From Geodermatophilaceae bacterium URHB0062 (GTDB lineage Bacteria > Actinomycetota > Actinomycetes > Mycobacteriales > Geodermatophilaceae): a stretch of 64,000 nt of DNA. The translations under genes and the position numbers were made by a program. The DNA lies in contig JHVO01000011.1 in assembly GCA_000620185.1 (NCBI GenBank), positions 1 to 64,000 of the forward strand, given 5' to 3'. The notes beneath the pieces were generated by a model. That model was not told the DNA's origin. It worked only from the letters and a program-made list of their open reading frames with translations, and made no database searches. Of the stretch, positions 7,877-16,100 are shown in pieces. How positions within the stretch are numbered: position 1 is the stretch's first letter; each line of letters opens with the position of its first letter.

Positions 7877-9196
7877 GTGGACTTCGTCCTGAATGGTGTC
7901 CGTCACTCGCTCGATGCATCGACTGTCCGGTCTGCCTTGCGCGGCGGGGCTCCGGACGACATCCGGGAGCACTGGATCGACGTCGACGGCGTCCGCTGGC
8001 CACCGAAGCAGGCGCTCGCCTTGGCGACCGGCATTGACCGCTCGGAGTTCACGTCTCACCGGGCGCTCGGACTGCTCGAGCGACTCGGCTTCCGAACGAG
8101 TCCCTGGGTCCCTGGTCAGCGGCCGTCCCATGCGGGCCGGACGGCCGCTCCGCATACGAGCGACGTTTCCCTGGCCGAGACTGTCACACCTGGCAGGGCC
8201 GCTGCGGGCGCTTCTACAGCCGCGGACATCGTGTTGGTCGGCTGCTCGGGGTCGAAGGCGGCTGGGCCGGCACGGGCGGCCGAGCTCTTCACGGGTGCCG
8301 GATTCCGGAAGGCGCGCGACCTCGCGATCCGGTCCGGCAGACCCTGGTACGTGATCAGCGCCAAGTTCGGCCTGCTCCACCCCGACGACCTCGTCGGCCC
8401 CTACGACGTCTACCTCGCCGACCGGTCGTCGCAGTACCGCGCGACCTGGGGTGAGTGGGTCGTCGCCCAACTCGGTGAGCGGCTCGCGCTGTCGGGCATC
8501 ACCGTCGAGGTGCATGCGGGTGAGGCATACACCGCCCCGCTCCGGGAGCCGCTGCGCCGCTTGGGCGCGGCCCTGCACGAGCCGCTCGCCGGCCTGCGCC
8601 AGGGCGAGCGACTCGCCTGGTACGGCGCCGGGGCAGACCCGATCGACGACGGCGTCCCCGACGTCGGGCTGCTGCTCGACGAGCGCGCCGCCGTCGCCCC
8701 CGCCGCGTTCCTCGCCGCTGGACTGGCTGGCGCCGCCCGGCCGGGCCTCTACAGCTGGTGGGTGGACGAGGCCGGTGCGCATGATCTCTCCGCCGGCCTG
8801 GGGCACCGGGTGCGACCAGGACTCGTGTACGCGGGTCGGGCCGGCGGCGTCCGGCCCGGCGGCAAGGCGTCGGCCAACACCCTGTGGGGCCGCATCGGCG
8901 AGATGCACCTCGGCGGCAGCCGCCAGTTCTCCACGTTCCGGCTGACCCTGGCCGCGGCGCTGTCTCCACCGGGTGGGCCGGCGATCGACGAGGTGACCGT
9001 CACCGACTGGATGCATCGACACCTGAAAGTTGCCGTCCTGCCGTTGCCGTTTGAGTTGGTCACGGCGGGGGAGGAGGAGCTGCTCCGACAGGCCGACCCG
9101 CCGCTCAACCTCCGGGACGTCCGCGTCACCGAGCTGCGCCGCACCCTCAGCCGGCAGCGCTCCGCTCTCACCGCAGCATCGAAGGGATCCGTATGA
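7877..9196 (+). CDS. Three-part fusion: ScoMcrA-like head, DUF6884-type and GIY-YIG-like nuclease domains
   Basis: In this 439-residue protein, residues 1-77 contain VDGVRWPPKQALALATG and FTSHRALGLLERLGF. These resemble the N-terminal head found on ScoMcrA-type modification-dependent endonucleases; I recall this likeness from memory. Residues about 115-245 match a DUF6884-type domain (VLVGCSGSK, WYVISAKFGLLHPDD, GPYDVYL), related to deazaguanine transglycosylase-like proteins. Residues about 285-415 have a GIY-YIG-like layout (GLYSWWVD, GLVYAGRAGG, LWGRIGEMH, PPLNLR). The combination suggests recognition or cleavage of modified DNA. GTG start behind GAGAGG. The stop overlaps the next start (ATGA), so it is in the NERD-helicase operon. 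Catalytic activity is inferred. Confidence 0.7.
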   Translation: MDFVLNGVRHSLDASTVRSALRGGAPDDIREHWIDVDGVRWPPKQALALATGIDRSEFTSHRALGLLERLGFRTSPWVPGQRPSHAGRTAAPHTSDVSLAETVTPGRAAAGASTAADIVLVGCSGSKAAGPARAAELFTGAGFRKARDLAIRSGRPWYVISAKFGLLHPDDLVGPYDVYLADRSSQYRATWGEWVVAQLGERLALSGITVEVHAGEAYTAPLREPLRRLGAALHEPLAGLRQGERLAWYGAGADPIDDGVPDVGLLLDERAAVAPAAFLAAGLAGAARPGLYSWWVDEAGAHDLSAGLGHRVRPGLVYAGRAGGVRPGGKASANTLWGRIGEMHLGGSRQFSTFRLTLAAALSPPGGPAIDEVTVTDWMHRHLKVAVLPLPFELVTAGEEELLRQADPPLNLRDVRVTELRRTLSRQRSALTAASKGSV

Positions 9197-9900
9197 CCAC
9201 GCCGCAGCTCCCGGTCCAGCCGTCACCCGCCGCTCCGACACCCGCACAGCGGTTCCAGGCCGGCGGTTGGTACTTCGTGCTCGCCATTCTCTCGGTGGGC
9301 TTCCTGGCCGCGATCCCGTTCTGGCACGCCGCCGTCCGGCTCGGGCGGCGGCAGGTCCGCACGCTGGTGCTCGCCTACACGGTCGCCGACGTCTACCTCG
9401 TCGTCCTCATGGCGATGACGCCGCATCGGCCGGACGGAAGCTCGGCGAACGAGACGCTCAGCACCATCGGTGCCTTCAGCGCGCTGTTCGTGGTGGTCCT
9501 CGCCTGCATCCAGCTGCGCTCGCTGCGCCGAGAGGTCTACGGCGGTCACGGTGTGGTTGCCGCGCACGCCGACCCGGCGGTCGCCCGCGCGCTCGCGGCG
9601 CGATCCCGCCGGGAGGACACGCGCCAACTCCTCGACCGCGACCCCGCCCTCCGCCGAGAGCTGGGCATCGGCCGTCCCGACCTCGGCCGCGGCTACGACG
9701 ACGGCGGGCTGATCGACATCAACACCGCGCCGGCCGAGGTGATCGCCCGCGTCTGTGACATCGAGCCCGGATACGCCGACGCCATCGTCGCCGGGCGCAC
9801 CGCTCGGGGAGGCACCTGGTTCAACATCGGTGAGCTGCTGGTCGACGTCCCCCTGCCGCCACACGTGCAGGAGCAGCTGCGGGAGCGGGCCGTCTTCTGA
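9193..9900 (+). CDS. Membrane protein with C-terminal helix-hairpin-helix domain
   Basis: This 235-residue protein has a proline-rich cytoplasmic start and three predicted membrane helices (about 26-46, 58-76, 92-108). A charged linker leads to a ComEA-like helix-hairpin-helix module (about 172-235: IDINTAPAEVIARV, GYADAIVAGR), a fold that usually binds DNA without sequence specificity. The start overlaps the stop of the fusion nuclease, with GAAGGGA as ribosome site. It could tether the operon's DNA-acting proteins to the membrane or sense DNA there. No precise family recognised. Confidence 0.72.
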   Translation: MTTPQLPVQPSPAAPTPAQRFQAGGWYFVLAILSVGFLAAIPFWHAAVRLGRRQVRTLVLAYTVADVYLVVLMAMTPHRPDGSSANETLSTIGAFSALFVVVLACIQLRSLRREVYGGHGVVAAHADPAVARALAARSRREDTRQLLDRDPALRRELGIGRPDLGRGYDDGGLIDINTAPAEVIARVCDIEPGYADAIVAGRTARGGTWFNIGELLVDVPLPPHVQEQLRERAVF

Positions 9901-9931
9901 ACGGGCGACGACAGACCACGGAGAAGTTCGA

Positions 9932-10465
9932 ATGACAAAGCCGCCGTCCCCATCACAGCCGCCGGTCCACCGGCGGCCCTGGTTCGTGCTGATCGCCGGA
10001 CTGTCGGCCATCGGGCTGTTCGGTGCCCTCGTGGGCAAGACCACGGACGACGATCAGCCGGCCGCGGCCCCGTCCTCGGCGCCGCCCCTGGTGGAGTCGT
10101 CCGCCGTGCCCTCGACAAGCGCCGTGCCTTCGACGAGCGCCGTGCCTCCGACGCCGACGCCGACGGCTACGGCTACGGCTACGGCGCTCACCACCGTCGC
10201 TACCACGATGGCGACGACCACGGCGGGCGTCGACTTCGTCATGCCCGACGTCGTCGGGATGGACCTTCAGTCCGCACAGGACCTCGTGCAGACCTACGGC
10301 GTCTTCTACAGCGTGTCCCACGACCTGCTCGGCAGCCGCAACCAGCTGGTGGATTCGAACTGGGTGGTCTGCGATCAGAGCGTCCCAGCGGGGCAGCGGG
10401 TCACGGGAGATGTCGAGGGGCAGCTCGACTTCGGCGTCGTCAAGCGCGAAGAACAGCGCCCCTAG
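9932..10465 (+). CDS. Membrane-anchored protein with a single PASTA-like domain
   Basis: This 177-residue protein has a short cytoplasmic N-terminus, one membrane helix (about 13-33), a Ser/Thr/Pro/Ala-rich linker built from short repeats (about 45-95), and a PASTA-like domain (about 105-170: MPDVVGMDLQSAQDLV, VCDQSVPAGQRV). PASTA domains outside the membrane usually bind peptidoglycan or beta-lactam-like ligands. The ATG start has GAGAAG upstream. It follows the helix-hairpin-helix gene by 31 bp and is probably the last gene of the operon. Its link to the nuclease genes is by position only. Confidence 0.72.
   Translation: MTKPPSPSQPPVHRRPWFVLIAGLSAIGLFGALVGKTTDDDQPAAAPSSAPPLVESSAVPSTSAVPSTSAVPPTPTPTATATATALTTVATTMATTTAGVDFVMPDVVGMDLQSAQDLVQTYGVFYSVSHDLLGSRNQLVDSNWVVCDQSVPAGQRVTGDVEGQLDFGVVKREEQRP
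10103..10182 (+). repeat. In-frame tandem repeats in the PASTA gene linker
   Basis: Three 18-bp units beginning GCCGTGCC (10103, 10121, 10139) encode AVPSTS-like repeats. Three GGCTAC hexamers (10165-10182) follow. The array codes for the extracellular linker and can change length by slippage. Confidence 0.7.
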
Positions 10466-10650
10466 GGACCCTCCGGTACCCGGGGCGTCCCCTCCTCCGC
10501 CAGGACCGCGCCGAGGCGCTCTTCCGGGGTGGCGGGCTCCAGCCGATTCTCCTTGCCTTCCATCCACGTGATGACGTCGAACACGCGAAGGACGGAGACT
10601 CCATCGCCGATAGCCGCGATGCGGCGAAGCTCGATCAAGTACCTCGGCAT
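10462..10650 (-). CDS. Small hypothetical protein, doubtful
   Basis: An open frame from the ATG at 10650 (MPRYLIELRRIAAIGD) gives 62 residues and ends overlapping the stop of the PASTA gene. The composition is not obviously shadow-like, but there is no convincing ribosome site and no recognised domain. It may be a remnant of a truncated gene. Confidence 0.3.
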   Translation of the reverse strand: MPRYLIELRRIAAIGDGVSVLRVFDVITWMEGKENRLEPATPEERLGAVLAEEGTPRVPEGP

Positions 10651-10665
10651 CCCGCAGGGCCCCGG

Positions 10666-10863
10666 CAAGCTGCCTTCGCCCAGGACCTGCTCGGCACCTC
10701 CGCGCAGATCGCCGAGGCCCTCTACGCGCACGCCGGCTTCCGCGAGGTCCGCGAGGTCGTCTTCGCGCTGCCGTTCCGCTTCGAGCACGAGGACTACGTC
10801 CAGCTCCTCACCGACATCGCCACACGCCTCGGCCCCGCACTCGGCTGGCAGCCCCAGGCCTGA
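10666..10863 (+). pseudogene. C-terminal remnant of an unidentified gene
   Basis: A start-less frame ending at the TGA 10861-10863 reads as a normal protein tail (FAQDLLGTSAQIAEALYAH, FALPFRFEHEDYVQLL). The upstream part has atypical codon choice and no start codon. I interpret it as the 3' end of a gene whose 5' part was lost when the operon to its left was gained. Family unknown. Confidence 0.45.
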
Positions 10864-10893
10864 CCTGCGTCGGGCCCGTCGAGCGGCGAGCCG

Positions 10894-11538
10894 TCACTTC
10901 CGCCAGAAGATGTGGTGGATCACGCCGCTGGGGCTGGGGACGACCTCGAGGTTGAAGCGATCGACCAGCTCGTCCGGCGACTTCCACAGCCGCACCCCTG
11001 CTCCGAGCGTCACGCTCGGCACCACCGCCGCGTGCATCGTGTCGACGAGGTCGGCGTCGAGGAACTCGCGGATGGTGGTCACCCCGCCGCCGAGCCGGAC
11101 GTCTCTGCCGTCGGCGGCTGCTCGCGCCTGCTCGAGCACCGCGGCCGGCTCGCCCTCGACGAAGTGGAACGTGGTGTCCGACAGCGTGAGCGACGGCCGC
11201 GGGTGGTGGGTCAGCACGAACACGGGGGTGTGGAACGGCGGCTCGTCGCCCCACCAGCCCTGCCACTCGAGGTCGTGCGGCCCGCGGTAGGGGCTGAACT
11301 TGTTGCGGCCCATGATCTCGGCGCCGATGTTGTGCGAGAAGTCGCGGGTGAAGTAGTCGTCGAGCCCGCGGCTGCCGCCCGGGTCGGTGCGGTTGGGCCA
11401 GCTCGCCGTGGCGCCGGCCCAGGAGGCCAGCTCCGCCGGGTTCGCGTGGCCGAACGGCTGCTCCAGGCTCTGGCCCTCCCCGGCACCGAAGCCGTCACTC
11501 GAGAGAAAGAGGTTCTGGACCTTCAACAGCTGCGGCAC
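10894..11538 (-). CDS. RibD C-terminal/dihydrofolate-reductase-like oxidoreductase
   Basis: This 214-residue protein belongs to the RibD-C/DHFR-like family: N-terminal strand LLKVQNLFLSSDGF, EIMGRNKFSPYRGP around residue 95, FVLTHHPRPSL, and the NADPH-binding-like stretch VRLGGGVTTIREFL near 160. Such stand-alone proteins are presumed NADPH-dependent reductases of unknown substrate. The GTG at 11538 is preceded by GGAGGA at good spacing and reads VPQLLKV. It is divergent from the aldo/keto reductase, with about 144 bp between them. Confidence 0.8.
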   Translation of the reverse strand: MPQLLKVQNLFLSSDGFGAGEGQSLEQPFGHANPAELASWAGATASWPNRTDPGGSRGLDDYFTRDFSHNIGAEIMGRNKFSPYRGPHDLEWQGWWGDEPPFHTPVFVLTHHPRPSLTLSDTTFHFVEGEPAAVLEQARAAADGRDVRLGGGVTTIREFLDADLVDTMHAAVVPSVTLGAGVRLWKSPDELVDRFNLEVVPSPSGVIHHIFWRK

Positions 11539-11682
11539 GGGTGCTCCTCCGTAAGTGGTCGACGCAGGGTCCGACCGCCGCCGGAAGCAGAACTCATCGG
11601 CGGGCCGGCGTCCAGGCCGATCTCGGCCCGCCACGGCTGCGGTGTCGTTTGCCCCGCCCGGTACCGGGGGCACTGACGGCGC

Positions 11683-12720
11683 ATGGAGATGCGCACGCTC
11701 GGTCGCACCGGCGTCAAGGTCAGCCCGCTCTGCCTCGGCGCGATGATGTTCGGCCAGTGGGGCAATCGCGACCACGACGACTCGATCCGGGTCATCCAAG
11801 CCGCACTCGACGCCGGCATCAACTTCGTCGACACCGCCGACGTCTACTCGCAGGGCGAGTCGGAGGCGATCGTCGGCAAGGCGCTGGCCGGCGGACGGCG
11901 CGACGACGTCGTCCTCGCGACGAAGGCGCACGGCGCGATGGGGGAGGACCCCAACCACCAGGGCAACAACCGCCGCTGGCTCGTGCGCGAGGTCGAGAAC
12001 AGCCTGCGCCGGCTGCAGACCGACCACATCGACCTCTACCAGATCCACCGCCCGTCGGAGGACACCGACATCGAGGAGACCCTCGACGCGCTCACCGACC
12101 TGCAGCGCGCGGGCAAGATCCGCTACTTCGGCTCCTCGACCTTCCCGCCGTCCCAGATCGTGCAGGCACAGTGGGCCGCGGAGAAGCGGCACAGCGGGCG
12201 GTTCGTCACCGAGCAGCCGCCGTACTCGATGCTCGTCCGCGGCATCGAGACCGAGGTACTGCCGGTCTGCCAGCAGTACGGCATGGGCACGCTGATCTGG
12301 AGCCCGCTCGCCGGCGGCTGGCTGTCCGGCAAGTGGCGCAAGGGCCAGGACGCACCCGAGACGAACCGGGCGACGGCGATGGGCGGCCGGTTCGCCAGCC
12401 GCTACGACCTCTCCGACCCGGTCAACCAGCGCAAGCTCGACGCCGCCGACGCGCTCGCCCGCCTCGCCGAGGACAACGGGATGAGCCTGGTCGAGCTGGC
12501 GATCGCCTTCACCATCCGCCACCCGGGCGTGACGTCGGCGATCATCGGCCCGCGCACGATGGAGCAGCTGACCAGCCAGCTACCGGCCGCCGACGTCGTC
12601 CTCTCCGACGAGGTGCTGGATGCGATCGACGCGATCGTCCCGCCGGGCACCAACATCCGGGCCGACGACGCCGGCTACCAGCCGCCGTCGCTGACCGACG
12701 CCTCCCTGCGCCGCCGCTGA
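11683..12720 (+). CDS. Aldo/keto reductase
   Basis: This 345-residue cytoplasmic (alpha/beta)8-barrel NADPH-dependent reductase has the family tetrad: Asp in NFVDTADVYSQGESE with Tyr at VYS, Lys in ATKAHG, and His in YQIHRPSE. The C-terminal cofactor segment AIIGPRTMEQL matches the AKR phosphate-binding pattern. It resembles the YajO/Tas-like general aldehyde reductases. The physiological substrate cannot be read from the sequence. The ATG at 11683 is used; a second ATG lies at 11689. Confidence 0.9.
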   Translation: MEMRTLGRTGVKVSPLCLGAMMFGQWGNRDHDDSIRVIQAALDAGINFVDTADVYSQGESEAIVGKALAGGRRDDVVLATKAHGAMGEDPNHQGNNRRWLVREVENSLRRLQTDHIDLYQIHRPSEDTDIEETLDALTDLQRAGKIRYFGSSTFPPSQIVQAQWAAEKRHSGRFVTEQPPYSMLVRGIETEVLPVCQQYGMGTLIWSPLAGGWLSGKWRKGQDAPETNRATAMGGRFASRYDLSDPVNQRKLDAADALARLAEDNGMSLVELAIAFTIRHPGVTSAIIGPRTMEQLTSQLPAADVVLSDEVLDAIDAIVPPGTNIRADDAGYQPPSLTDASLRRR

Positions 12721-12810
12721 CGCCTCGGCCGGGGGCGGATCCTCTGGTTCGCACCGGCCGCCCTCCGTAGCGTCGCCACCCATCGGCGCGGGGACCCACC
12801 AGGAGGCGAC

Positions 12811-13026
12811 GTGGAGAAGCAGAAGGAAGGCCGCAGGGCGGCATCCGGGCCGAGCGGCGGCAACCCCGTCTACGGGCTGGGATTCATCGGCGCGCTGGTC
12901 TGGAACTGGCAGCAGGCCGTGACCCCGCGGGACCGGGCCCTCGCCGTCCTCAAGTCGATGGTCTGGCCGGCCTTCCTGGTCTACGCGGCCTTCCGGGCGC
13001 TGGAAGGCGCAGCCTCGAGGGACTGA
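12811..13026 (+). CDS. Small membrane protein
   Basis: This 71-residue protein has a GTG start behind a strong AGGAGG. The N-terminus is basic, followed by a hydrophobic stretch (GLGFIGALVWNW), a charged loop (TPRDRALAV) and a second hydrophobic segment (MVWPAFLVYAAF). Probably two short membrane helices. No family recognised; such small proteins are common in actinobacteria. Confidence 0.7.
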   Translation: MEKQKEGRRAASGPSGGNPVYGLGFIGALVWNWQQAVTPRDRALAVLKSMVWPAFLVYAAFRALEGAASRD

Positions 13027-13086
13027 TTCGGGACGGGGTGGAGCAGGCCCGCGCCGGTGGCTCGGTGTCAGAGGTCGTGTTCGCGA

Positions 13087-14127
13087 TCAGTCCCCGGGGA
13101 CGACGACGGCGCGACCGCGGATCGTGCCGTCGTGCAGCTTCCGGTATGCCTCCGGCGCCTGATCGAGGCCGTACCGCTCCACCTCCACGTGTATCGCTCC
13201 GGCGCGCGCGAGGTCGAGCACCTCCATCAGCTCCGACCGCGTACCCCAGTACGGAGCGCGCACCGAGGCGCCCATCGGCGTGGAGAAGAACCCGGTGGGC
13301 AGCAGCCCGCCGCCGATCCCGACGATCTGGATGACGCCGTCCAGGGCGACCGACTTCCGGGCCGTCTCCAGCGTCGGCGGGGCCCCGACGAAGTCGAACA
13401 CCACCTGCGCACCCACTCCGCCGGTCAGCGCGCGGATCTCGCCGGCCGCCGACGTGTCCGACAGCAACACGTGATGTGCACCCACCTCCCGCGCGAGTGA
13501 CAGCTTCTCCTCGTTCACGTCCAGCGCGACGACGGTGGCTCCGGTGATCGCCCGCAGGATCTGGATGCCCACGTGCCCGAGGCCGCCCGCGCCGATCACG
13601 ACGGCGGTGCTTCCCGCCGGCAGCGCGCCGAGGCTGGAGACGATCGCGTGGTACGGGGTCAGCCCCGCGTCGGTGAGTGAGACGGTGGCGACCGGGTCGA
13701 GGTCGCCGAGCGGGACGAGGTGCCGCACGTCGTCCACGATCATGTACTCGGCCAGCGCGCCCGGAGCGCCCAGCCCCGGCGGCGCGATGCCCAGCTCCGC
13801 GGCCCGCGGGCAGTAGTTCTCAGCGCCCTTCGTGCACGCGTGGCACAGCCCGCAGCCCCACGGCCCGTAGACGGCCACCGGCTCGCCCACCTCTACACCG
13901 GTGACGCCCTCACCCAGCGCGTCGACGAGGCCCGCGCCCTCGTGCCCGAGGGTGAGCGGCAGCCCGTAGACGTACTGCTCCTCCGGCAGGCCCATGACGA
14001 ACGAGTCGGAGTGGCACAGCCCGGCGGCGGTGACCCGCAGCCGGATCTGCCCCGGGCCGGGGTCCGGGGTGGCGACCTCGACCACCTCGGGCTCGTTGCC
14101 GATGGTCCGGTACTGCACCGCGCGCAT
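13087..14127 (-). CDS. Zinc-dependent alcohol dehydrogenase (MDR family)
   Basis: In this 346-residue medium-chain dehydrogenase the catalytic zinc ligands lie in AGLCHSD (Cys near 36) and GHEGAG (His near 59). The structural zinc site is GCGLCHACTKGAENYC (about 90-110, four Cys). The nucleotide-binding GAGGLGHVG is near 178. It oxidises alcohols or reduces aldehydes with NAD(P). The ATG at 14127 is chosen over an upstream ATG because it follows GAGGAG at proper spacing. Confidence 0.92.
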   Translation of the reverse strand: MRAVQYRTIGNEPEVVEVATPDPGPGQIRLRVTAAGLCHSDSFVMGLPEEQYVYGLPLTLGHEGAGLVDALGEGVTGVEVGEPVAVYGPWGCGLCHACTKGAENYCPRAAELGIAPPGLGAPGALAEYMIVDDVRHLVPLGDLDPVATVSLTDAGLTPYHAIVSSLGALPAGSTAVVIGAGGLGHVGIQILRAITGATVVALDVNEEKLSLAREVGAHHVLLSDTSAAGEIRALTGGVGAQVVFDFVGAPPTLETARKSVALDGVIQIVGIGGGLLPTGFFSTPMGASVRAPYWGTRSELMEVLDLARAGAIHVEVERYGLDQAPEAYRKLHDGTIRGRAVVVPGD

Positions 14128-14205
14128 GCGCGCTCCTCTGTCGGAGGGACGTCGTGCCGCCGACCCTGTCACAGCTCCCGCGAAGGCTGAAGTCGGGCTG
14201 ATGGG

Positions 14206-14730
14206 TCAGCCAGGGGTTGCAAGCCAGGCCTCGACCCGGTCCAACTGGGGGTGGGTCAGTCCGGCGAAGAAGTCCGGAGCCACCACGAGCACGTGAGCAT
14301 TGGCAGCGAGCCACTCCCTGGTGTCCTCAGCAGGATCGCTGAGGTCGTCATCGATCCACACGATCCGCCGTCCGGGTTCGGCCTCGGCGAGCGCCCGGAT
14401 CGCGGCCAGCTTCCACCATCCCGAGACGCCACGGCGCTCGCCGGCGAATCCGGTGGGGAGGACATCTTCCCGGCCATGCGTCCGCAGGCCCCGTGGCAGT
14501 CCCATCGGCTCGGCCAGCAGTGAGTCGGCGTTCTCGGCCCAGGTGGTGAGCCACTGGATCTCCACCACGCCTGACTCGTGGAGCCCGCGCAGGCGCGCGG
14601 TGATGGTCGGGTCCCACGACAGCACGAAGCCGTTGAAGGTCGCCCGCTGCCACCCCGGCCGCAGTTCCACCCGGACGGCGTTGAGCACCCCGTCCACGTC
14701 CAGCAGGAGGATCGGCGGTGGAGCGGACAC
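14206..14730 (-). CDS. HAD-like hydrolase
   Basis: This 174-residue protein starts with the HAD motif I strand LLLDVDGVLNAV (nucleophile Asp11 and general acid Asp13). WLTTWAENAD is motif II-like and VWIDDDLSD is motif IV. The family hydrolyses phosphoesters; the substrate is not known. It begins 17 bp after the threonine synthase stop and is probably co-transcribed with it. Confidence 0.75.
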   Translation of the reverse strand: MSAPPPILLLDVDGVLNAVRVELRPGWQRATFNGFVLSWDPTITARLRGLHESGVVEIQWLTTWAENADSLLAEPMGLPRGLRTHGREDVLPTGFAGERRGVSGWWKLAAIRALAEAEPGRRIVWIDDDLSDPAEDTREWLAANAHVLVVAPDFFAGLTHPQLDRVEAWLATPG

Positions 14731-14747
14731 ACCGCCGTCCTACTCGG

Positions 14748-15962
14748 TCAGGCGCGGTCGGGGATAGCTCCGTCGCGCGCCAGCGTCGGGACGTCGACCG
14801 GCACGGTGTTCGGGTACAGCAAACCGGCGCCGGTGTTCAGTACGACGACGTCCTCGCTGCCGTCCAACCAGCCCGACTCGCGCAGCTGACCGACGGCGGC
14901 GAAGCAGGCCGCACCCTCGGGGCAGACCCACGTGCCCTCGTCGCGGGCGAGCTGCCGCTGCGCGGCGAGCAGCGCCTCGTCCGTCACCGCGATCGCCGTC
15001 CCTCCGGTCGACCGCACGGCATCCAGCACCAGGAAGTCGCCGAGGGCCTTGGGCACGTTGACGCCGAAGGCGACGGTGCGCGGGTCGGCCGGCGCCGTGC
15101 TCTCGTCCAGCCCAGCCTCGAACGCGTCGACGATCGGCGCGCAGCCGGCGGCCTGGACGGCGACCAGGCGGGGCAGGTCGCCGGTGATCCAACCCAGCTC
15201 CCGCAGCTCCAGCAGCGCCTTGTGGATCGCGATGATCCCGACCCCGCCGCCGGTCGGGTAGAGGATGACGTCGGGGCAGCGCCAGCCCAGTTGCTCGACG
15301 ATCTCGTAGCCCATCGTCTTCTTGCCCTCGAGGCGGTACGGCTCGCGCAGGGTCGACACGTCCTGGTAGCCCGGGCGGCTCGCGACGGCCCGCCTGATCA
15401 GCGCGCCGGCGTCCCCGATCAGCCCCTCGACCAGGTAGAGCTCCGCGCCGGTCACCACGCACTCCCGGCGGGTGATCTCCGGCGCGTCGACCGGCATGGC
15501 GATCAGCGCGCGGAGTCCGGCGCGGGCGGCGTAGGCGGCCCAGGCCGCGCCGGCGTTGCCGTTCGTCGGCATCGCGATGCCGGTCACGCCCAGCTCGGCG
15601 GCCCGGGAGACGCCGACCGCTGCGCCGCGCGCCTTGAACGCGCCGGTGGGGATCAGCCCCTCGTCCTTCATGCGCAGCGTCGGAACGCCGAGCCGGGCTC
15701 CGTGCCGTGGCAGGTCGAGCAGCGGCGTCATGCCTTCGCCCAGACTCACCACATGCGCCGCATCCCGGACGGGCAGCAGCTCGCGGTAGCGCCACAGGTC
15801 GGGCGGTCGGGACGCGATCTCGTCGCGGGTGACGGTGACCCGGTCGAGGTCGTACCGGGCCAGCAGCGGAGCGCCGAGCGGTGAGGTGTCCTGGACGACG
15901 TCGGCATCATGTACGGAGCCGTCCCGCGAGCACTCCAGGTGGGACAGCACGGAGAAGGTCAC
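14748..15962 (-). CDS. thrC: Threonine synthase (PLP-dependent)
   Basis: This 404-residue protein converts O-phosphohomoserine to threonine in the cytoplasm. The N-terminus has the characteristic HLECSRDG segment, the PLP lysine is in PTGAFKARG (about 120), and the phosphate-binding glycine loop is YPTGGGVG (about 235). Length and architecture fit the shorter threonine synthase class. The GTG at 15962 is my preferred start; a GTG nine bases downstream is an alternative and neither has a good ribosome site. Dehydratase-like paralogues share this fold, so the exact reaction is likely but not certain. Confidence 0.85.
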   Translation of the reverse strand: MTFSVLSHLECSRDGSVHDADVVQDTSPLGAPLLARYDLDRVTVTRDEIASRPPDLWRYRELLPVRDAAHVVSLGEGMTPLLDLPRHGARLGVPTLRMKDEGLIPTGAFKARGAAVGVSRAAELGVTGIAMPTNGNAGAAWAAYAARAGLRALIAMPVDAPEITRRECVVTGAELYLVEGLIGDAGALIRRAVASRPGYQDVSTLREPYRLEGKKTMGYEIVEQLGWRCPDVILYPTGGGVGIIAIHKALLELRELGWITGDLPRLVAVQAAGCAPIVDAFEAGLDESTAPADPRTVAFGVNVPKALGDFLVLDAVRSTGGTAIAVTDEALLAAQRQLARDEGTWVCPEGAACFAAVGQLRESGWLDGSEDVVVLNTGAGLLYPNTVPVDVPTLARDGAIPDRA

Positions 15963-16100
15963 GCGGCCAGTCGAACCGGTCAGGGCTTGACCGTCAAACC
16001 GGCGCCCGTCACGGCAGACCGACATGGGGGACGGCGACGTCGGCCGACATCCCTGTGGACAACCGCGAGGTGGTCTCCTTCCTGCGGGCAGGCTGGCCTG

